DNA from: JBHEPS01 sp046261635
Lineage (GTDB): Bacteria; Acidobacteriota; Thermoanaerobaculia; Gp7-AA8
DNA length: 10,578 bases
Direction: 5' to 3'
NCBI GenBank assembly: GCA_046261635.1
Contig: JBHEOL010000115.1
Span: forward strand, 1 to 10,578
Shown: piece after piece, positions 6,194 through 10,578 of the stretch
How positions within the stretch are numbered: position 1 is the first letter of the stretch
How the letters are laid out: the number at the start of each line of letters is the position of its first letter
The notes under the pieces: model-generated
Told to the model about the DNA's origin: nothing
The model's database searches: none
The model's input: the letters and a program-made list of their open reading frames with translations, nothing else
Made by a program: the position numbers and the translations under genes

Positions 6194-8650
6194 ATGGTGA
6201 AGGTGGGAAAAGGGATGAACCGACTCCAATTGATGGTCGCAGCGTTGCTGACCGTCTCGCTCGTCGGTTGTGCCTCGAGCGCGCCGCAGACGCCGAGTGC
6301 GCCTCCGACCGCACCTGCCCAGGCTGATGTCTCACGCCAGGGCGATGCGATGTCGCTGAGGTCCGTGCGGGTGGAAAATCAGCCCGAGGCGCGGGTGATT
6401 GTCGAAACCGATGGAAGGCCGGCCTACACGGGATATCACCCGCAGCCGGACGTCTACGTGGTCGACCTTCTGAAGACGGTCAAGCAGCCGGGTCTGGTCC
6501 TTCCCACCAACCTTCCGGCTTATGTGGCCTCGATCAGCGCCGACGAAGTCCTCGAGCTCGGAAAACCGTTGACGCGCGTGACCGTGAGGTTCCGTGAGCC
6601 CGTCGGCGCCTGGGCGAGCGCATCCGGCAACGGAGTCGAGATCGGCTTCGAGCCCCCGGCCGCCGCTCCCTTCGTTCCTTCCGCGACCGAGCCGGAAATC
6701 GAGGTCGCAGAAATCGAGCAGGAGCCCCATCCCCTGGAAGTCAGCGTACCGGTGGAAACGCCAGTACTGCCGCGTGCTCCGGTGCCAGTCGCATCGAATC
6801 CCGCCACCCGCCTGGACGGCATCACCACCAACGGCTCCGGCGACTCCCTGTCGATCGCGCTCGAATCGGACGGCCGTCTCGAATATCACACCTTCAAACT
6901 GACCAACCCCCTTCGGCTCGTCGTCGATCTGAAGGGCACAACGAACAAAGTAGGTCAGTCCACGATCCAGATGAACGATCCGTTCGTCCGTCAGATCCGC
7001 GTGGCGCAGTTTCAGTCCCAGCCCGAGCCGATCACCCGCGTGGTGCTCGATCTCGACGAGCTGCCTGAGCATCACGTGCGGCTCGAGGGACGGAATCTGA
7101 TCGTCGATTTCGGAACCGGCCCGAGAGCGCCGGTCCGGACGGCAGAAGCGGAACCGAGGGTTACGGCCGCACCCGTGCGTCCCGCCCCGGCGAGCTCGAT
7201 CGCAGAGATCGAGCCGATCGCTCCCGCTTACGTCCCGACCGAGCGTGCCGTGATCCGTGGGCCTCAGGTCTCGCCGGCGAATATTCCGGAGCTGACCGAA
7301 GCGTCGAACGTGACGACCCCTCGGCCCGCGCCCGACCTGTTGGACGCCGACCGGGAGAACGTCTTCCTCGGAGATGCAGGGCCGGAGGTCATCGGCGGAA
7401 TCATGCAGACCACCGAGCGGCGTCTCAGCCCGGGTGACCGGATCTACAGCGGCGACCCGATCGATCTCGAACTGACGAACGCCGACATCAAGGACGTGCT
7501 GCGCACGTTCGCCCAGCTCACCGGGCTGAACATCGCGATCGACCCGAACGTGCAGGGGCAGGTGACGGTTTCTTTCGTCGAAGTGCCGTGGGATCAGGCT
7601 CTGGACACGATTCTCCGGCAGAACGGGCTGACCTACACGATCGACGGAAACGTCATGCGCGTAGGAACGCTGGACCGGATCGCTGCCGAAGAAGTGCAGA
7701 CGCGCCGGCTGCGCGAAGAAGAGCGACTCAACGTCGACCTCACGACCGTAATCAAGCGGCTTTCCTACGCGAAGGCTGACGTGGCTGCAGGCCTTGTTAC
7801 CGGGCTCGCATCGCCGCGGGGCAAGATCATCGTCGATCAGCGGACCAACCAGCTGATCATCACCGACGTGCCGCAGTACATCCCGACGATGTTGAATTTG
7901 ATCGAGAACATCGACATCGCGACGCCTCAGGTGCTGATCGAGGCGCGGATCGTCGAAACGACGAAGACGTTCGCCCGTCAGCTCGGAGTGAACTGGGGAT
8001 TCCAGGGGACGGCGGATCCGGCGCTCGGTTCCGGAACTGGACTCGTGTTCCCGAACCGGATCGACGTCGTCGGCGGACCTTTCAACTTCGGAGCGGGTAA
8101 CCCGGTCCTCGATCTCTCGTTCGGAAGTGTTCTCGGAACCTTCGATCTCGACCTCACTCTGACCGCGGCCGAGAACGAGGGCCTGGTCAGGATCATCTCC
8201 GCGCCGAAGGTCATGACCCAGGACAATCAGCCAGCCGAGATCCAGAGCGGACTCCAGATTCCGTTCCAGACGCGCGTGAACTTCACGACGACCGTGAGCT
8301 TCATCGACGCGACTCTCCGGCTTTCGGTGACTCCGCAGATCACTGCCGAGGACACGGTCATCATGGACATCCAGGTTCAGAAGGTGGAACCGCTGTCGGG
8401 TCTCGACGTGGCCGGAGCAACGAACCCGCCGCTCTCGACCCGCAGAGCCCAGACGCGTCTGATGGTCCGGGACGGCGGGACGACGGTGATCGGCGGCATT
8501 TACCAGTCGACCGACAACAACGCGGAAAACCGGCTGCCGTTCTTGCACCAGATTCCGGTTCTGGGAAATCTCTTCAAGAGCCGGCGCGTCGAGAACCGGA
8601 ACGATGAGCTGCTGATCTTCATCACGCCGCGCATCGCGAGGAACATCTGA
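6194..8650 (+). CDS. pilQ: Type IV pilus secretin PilQ with two AMIN domains and a lipobox
   Basis: PilQ forms the outer-membrane ring through which the pilus passes. It has 818 residues from ATG 6194; a later ATG at 6215 is possible and keeps the same signal. The signal LLTVSLVGC|ASS has a good lipobox, with Cys 26 as the lipidation site and alanine at +2, compatible with outer-membrane sorting. Two AMIN (peptidoglycan-binding) domains follow at about 54-152 and 206-306, joined by a Pro/Glu-rich linker. Another Pro/Ala-rich linker runs to about 400. The N0/STN domain is at about 420-492 (DIKDVLRTFAQLTGLNIAID) and the N1 domain at about 514-575. The secretin core (about 579-816) has LVRIISAPKVMTQDNQPAEI and the C-terminal IPVLGNLFKSR and ELLIFITPRI signatures. 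It lies 39 nt after pilP. A lipidated PilQ is not the textbook arrangement and could reduce the need for a pilotin; that is inference. Confidence 0.95.
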   Translation: MVKVGKGMNRLQLMVAALLTVSLVGCASSAPQTPSAPPTAPAQADVSRQGDAMSLRSVRVENQPEARVIVETDGRPAYTGYHPQPDVYVVDLLKTVKQPGLVLPTNLPAYVASISADEVLELGKPLTRVTVRFREPVGAWASASGNGVEIGFEPPAAAPFVPSATEPEIEVAEIEQEPHPLEVSVPVETPVLPRAPVPVASNPATRLDGITTNGSGDSLSIALESDGRLEYHTFKLTNPLRLVVDLKGTTNKVGQSTIQMNDPFVRQIRVAQFQSQPEPITRVVLDLDELPEHHVRLEGRNLIVDFGTGPRAPVRTAEAEPRVTAAPVRPAPASSIAEIEPIAPAYVPTERAVIRGPQVSPANIPELTEASNVTTPRPAPDLLDADRENVFLGDAGPEVIGGIMQTTERRLSPGDRIYSGDPIDLELTNADIKDVLRTFAQLTGLNIAIDPNVQGQVTVSFVEVPWDQALDTILRQNGLTYTIDGNVMRVGTLDRIAAEEVQTRRLREEERLNVDLTTVIKRLSYAKADVAAGLVTGLASPRGKIIVDQRTNQLIITDVPQYIPTMLNLIENIDIATPQVLIEARIVETTKTFARQLGVNWGFQGTADPALGSGTGLVFPNRIDVVGGPFNFGAGNPVLDLSFGSVLGTFDLDLTLTAAENEGLVRIISAPKVMTQDNQPAEIQSGLQIPFQTRVNFTTTVSFIDATLRLSVTPQITAEDTVIMDIQVQKVEPLSGLDVAGATNPPLSTRRAQTRLMVRDGGTTVIGGIYQSTDNNAENRLPFLHQIPVLGNLFKSRRVENRNDELLIFITPRIARNI

Positions 8651-8671
8651 GCAGGCTATCGAGAGGCGAGG

Positions 8672-8688
8672 CCGGGTCGAACGCCCGG
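8672..8688 (+). other. Short GC-rich stem-loop between pilQ and the next gene
   Basis: CCGGG (8672-8676) pairs with CCCGG (8684-8688) across a seven-base loop, 21 nt after the pilQ stop. No T-run follows, so it may be a partial terminator, an mRNA-stability hairpin or nothing. In GC-rich DNA such short stems are common by chance. Confidence 0.25.
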
Positions 8689-8709
8689 GAGGGTGGAGGA
8701 GCGAGGCTT

Positions 8710-9276
8710 ATGAAGACCAACGGAATCAAGAAGCTGATGGCACTGGCGACGATGCTGGTGGCGGGGCTGCTCCTTTCGTGCGAGGGCGCTGCGAACGAGC
8801 CCGCGCCGGTCGACCTCGTCGCCTCTTGGGACGAGCCGATTCACGTGGTCGACTTCAACGACCCGGAATGTCCGAGCCTCGGGACGATCACCTTGCGTGC
8901 GATTGCGAAGGGTTCGGTCGAGAACGCCAACTTTCTGGACGTTCAGCTCCGGGCGTATCGGGTCAGCTATCGACGCCGGGATGGCGGCACGCTGGTGCCG
9001 GCCTCGTTCACGAGGACGATTTCGCTGCTGGTGCCGAGCGGCGGTGCGGCGACGTCGTTGGGGAGCTTTCTGGCCTTCGAGCCGGGCGCGCTCAACCAGG
9101 CGCCATTCGCGGCACTGTTCCCGGTCAATGGAGGGATCGACCCTGAAACCGGAAAGCGGTCGATCGACATGGATCTGATCATTGATTTTTATGGCGAGAC
9201 GCTCTCGGGTGAGGGCGTCAATGCCCGCGCGCAGACCGCAATCACGTTCTGCGCCGGCTGCGGAGGCTGCGTCTAG
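8710..9276 (+). CDS. Predicted outer-membrane lipoprotein of unknown function, C-terminal CxxCxxC
   Basis: I do not recognise the family. The 188-residue product starts at ATG 8710, 9 nt after GGAGGA (8695-8700). A lipoprotein signal ends in LLLSC|EG (Cys 24); glutamate at +2 suggests outer-membrane rather than inner-membrane retention. The mature part reads as beta-rich, with alternating hydrophobic residues such as VQLRAYRVSYRRRDGGTLVP (78-97) and RTISLLVPSGG (102-112), consistent with a beta-sandwich. It has a single internal cysteine (C54, in DPECPS) and ends CAGCGGCV with C181, C184 and C187. That CxxCxxC tail could form disulfides with C54 or bind metal. It follows pilQ by 59 nt in the same direction and precedes another lipoprotein, so a role at the pilus pore or cell surface is plausible but unproven. 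Confidence 0.8.
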   Translation: MKTNGIKKLMALATMLVAGLLLSCEGAANEPAPVDLVASWDEPIHVVDFNDPECPSLGTITLRAIAKGSVENANFLDVQLRAYRVSYRRRDGGTLVPASFTRTISLLVPSGGAATSLGSFLAFEPGALNQAPFAALFPVNGGIDPETGKRSIDMDLIIDFYGETLSGEGVNARAQTAITFCAGCGGCV

Positions 9277-9301
9277 CCGATCCGACCAGAGCGGGTGGGG
9301 G

Positions 9302-9318
9302 CCCGGCCGTGAGCCGGG
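9302..9318 (+). other. GC-rich stem-loop between the two lipoprotein genes
   Basis: CCCGGC (9302-9307) pairs with GCCGGG (9313-9318) around a CGTGA loop, 26 nt after the upstream stop. There is no T-run, so termination is uncertain. A similar stem sits before the preceding lipoprotein gene. Confidence 0.3.
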
Positions 9319-9346
9319 GGTCCATGGAGAGGATTAGGGGGTCAGG

Positions 9347-10578
9347 ATGAGTCGCTTGAGGAAATGGCCGGTCGTACCAGCGGTACTGGTGATGATTCTG
9401 CTCGCGTTTGCGGGCTGCGAAGGCGAATCGCCCACCGAGCCGCCGCGCGGCGGAGATTCGGGTGGTGGCACCACGCCCCCGCCGACGGACGCGTCGATTG
9501 CGCTGACCGTGTCGAACCCGTCCCCGCTGGTCGGTTCAACGTCGACGATCACGGCGAACGTCACCCTGGGTGGCCAGCCGGTCCCGAACGGGACGGCCGT
9601 CGAGTTCAGCACCACGCTCGGCTCCTTCGTCGAGGCGAACGCCGACTCCACGATCCGGACGACCACTGATGGAAGAGCTTCGGTCGTGCTGACGTCGAAC
9701 GCCGCCGGCACCGCCGTCGTCACCGTTCGCGTCAACAATGCCAGCGCGGTTGCCCAGATCACCTTCCAGCAGTCGACGGAGTCTCCTCCGGCGGATACCG
9801 CCCCGGCAATCACCGCGATCAGTCCGTCGAAAGGGAAACCCTCGGGCGGCGATCTCGTCATCATTTCCGGTCGTAACTTCACCTCGCCCGTTCGCGTCCT
9901 GTTCGGCGACCAGCCTGCATCGGTGGTCTCGCAGACGGCGAACGAAATCCGCGTCGTGAGCCCCGCCATCACGCTCGGACTCGAGGAGCAGGCGCGGGAC
10001 GTCACCATTACAGTCATCACCCAGGCCGGTTCGGCCGGCGAACAGCAGGCGACCGGAGGGCCGTTCCGTTACGAGCTCCAGATCCTCACGCCTCTCATCT
10101 ACCACGTCAGTCCCTCTTCGGGGCCGAACGAGGGGAACACACGGGTCACGATCTTCGGGGAGGGTTTCCAAGCCCCCGTCAAGGTCTTCTTCGGAACGGG
10201 CGGCGCCGCGGGCGCTTCCCTGACCGATCAGGTCGAGGCGTCCGTACAGCAGGTCAGCTTCGGACAGATCATCGTGCTCACGCCTCCGGCTCTCGGGCTG
10301 GGCGCCGAGCTCGCCAACCAGCAGGTCGCGGTGCGCGTGCTGAACGTCAACTCCAATAAGGACGCGGTGCAGACGCAGGCGTTCCGCTATGGACCGCTCA
10401 TGCGCATCACCGCGGTCAGCCCGACCCAGGGGCTGGCCACCACCTCTACACGAGTCACCATCGACGGGTGGGGCTTCGACGACCCGGTCGCGGTGTCCCT
10501 CGGCGGAGTCGCTGCCCAGGTCATCTCGGTCACCGGAACGAAGATCATCGTTCAGACCGGCCTCCCGGTCATCGAGAA
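9347..10578 (+). CDS. Predicted lipoprotein with bacterial Ig-like and IPT/TIG repeats, 3' truncated
   Basis: The frame is open from ATG 9347 to the window end (410 complete codons). AGGGGG (9336-9341) lies 5 nt before the start. The signal ends LLAFAGC|EG, with Cys 24 and glutamate at +2, compatible with outer-membrane sorting. A Gly/Pro/Thr-rich linker (about 25-47) follows. Next is a bacterial Ig-like domain of the invasin/Big_1 kind (about 48-141), with the hallmark VPNGTAVEFSTTLGSF at 79-94 and TTTDGRASVVLTS at 105-117. IPT/TIG domains follow: repeat 1 at about 152-243 (ITAISPSKGKPSGGDLVIIS), repeat 2 at about 249-349 (YHVSPSSGPNEGNTRVTIFG) and repeat 3 from about 350, cut by the window edge (ITAVSPTQGLATTSTRVTID). 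Such stacks usually form extended surface or periplasmic rods that bind proteins or glycans. Its place after pilQ suggests a pilus-pore, adhesin or cell-surface role, which is inference. The protein may be much longer than the visible part. Confidence 0.88.
   Translation, partial: MSRLRKWPVVPAVLVMILLAFAGCEGESPTEPPRGGDSGGGTTPPPTDASIALTVSNPSPLVGSTSTITANVTLGGQPVPNGTAVEFSTTLGSFVEANADSTIRTTTDGRASVVLTSNAAGTAVVTVRVNNASAVAQITFQQSTESPPADTAPAITAISPSKGKPSGGDLVIISGRNFTSPVRVLFGDQPASVVSQTANEIRVVSPAITLGLEEQARDVTITVITQAGSAGEQQATGGPFRYELQILTPLIYHVSPSSGPNEGNTRVTIFGEGFQAPVKVFFGTGGAAGASLTDQVEASVQQVSFGQIIVLTPPALGLGAELANQQVAVRVLNVNSNKDAVQTQAFRYGPLMRITAVSPTQGLATTSTRVTIDGWGFDDPVAVSLGGVAAQVISVTGTKIIVQTGLPVIE

Noticed and set aside
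6332..8548. Very long open frame on the minus strand opposite pilQ (738 codons)
   Set aside because: High GC makes stop codons rare in antisense frames. The translation is Arg/Asp/His-rich with no recognisable domain, while the plus strand encodes an unmistakable secretin.
9334..10020. Minus-strand open frame opposite the IPT/TIG lipoprotein (228 codons)
   Set aside because: The plus-strand frame is uninterrupted with signal peptide, Ig-like and IPT/TIG motifs. The antisense frame has no recognisable features.

Overview
The window is GC-rich, densely coded DNA from what looks like a diderm (Gram-negative-type) bacterium. The evidence is a type IVa pilus inner-membrane platform with an outer-membrane secretin, several lipoprotein signal peptides, and a single Rel protein that keeps both hydrolase and synthetase residues. 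The gene set and the G/C-rich codon style fit Acidobacteriota or a former deltaproteobacterial lineage (Myxococcota/Desulfobacterota). This placement is inferred from style only; no marker gene was compared.

Left part (1-2675, + strand): the 3' end of an ABC-transporter ATPase of the iron-siderophore/haem/cobalamin (FecE/BtuD/HmuV) type, then a complete bifunctional (p)ppGpp synthetase/hydrolase with an extended -10 promoter candidate in front of it.

Middle (2676-3269): the convergent gap between rel and rpmB holds a compact repeat element. It has G-rich degenerate heptamers on one side, a bulged hairpin in the middle, and four perfect TAGTCCC heptamers on the other side. rpmB (ribosomal protein L28, zinc-binding four-cysteine form) is on the minus strand with a good sigma70-type promoter. 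A divergent TTGACA promoter faces the pil operon, with a leader of about 85 nt that contains long-range pairing arms and a block resembling part of the GEMM-I (cyclic dinucleotide) riboswitch core.

Right part (3270-10578, + strand): pilM-pilN-pilO-pilP-pilQ in canonical order with overlaps or short gaps. Cytoplasmic actin-like PilM binds the PilN N-terminus, PilN and PilO form the periplasmic heterodimer, PilP bridges to PilQ, and PilQ is the outer-membrane gate for the pilus. Two predicted lipoprotein genes follow in the same direction. One is a 188-aa unknown ending in CxxCxxC. The other is a long protein with a bacterial Ig-like domain and IPT/TIG repeats that runs off the window. The lipidation pattern is unusual: PilQ carries a lipobox, whereas PilP, usually the lipoprotein, does not.

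Most notable for follow-up are the PilP/PilQ lipidation swap, the post-pilQ lipoprotein pair, the pilM leader, and the heptamer/G-quadruplex element. No transposase, phage gene, CRISPR array, tRNA or rRNA was recognised.
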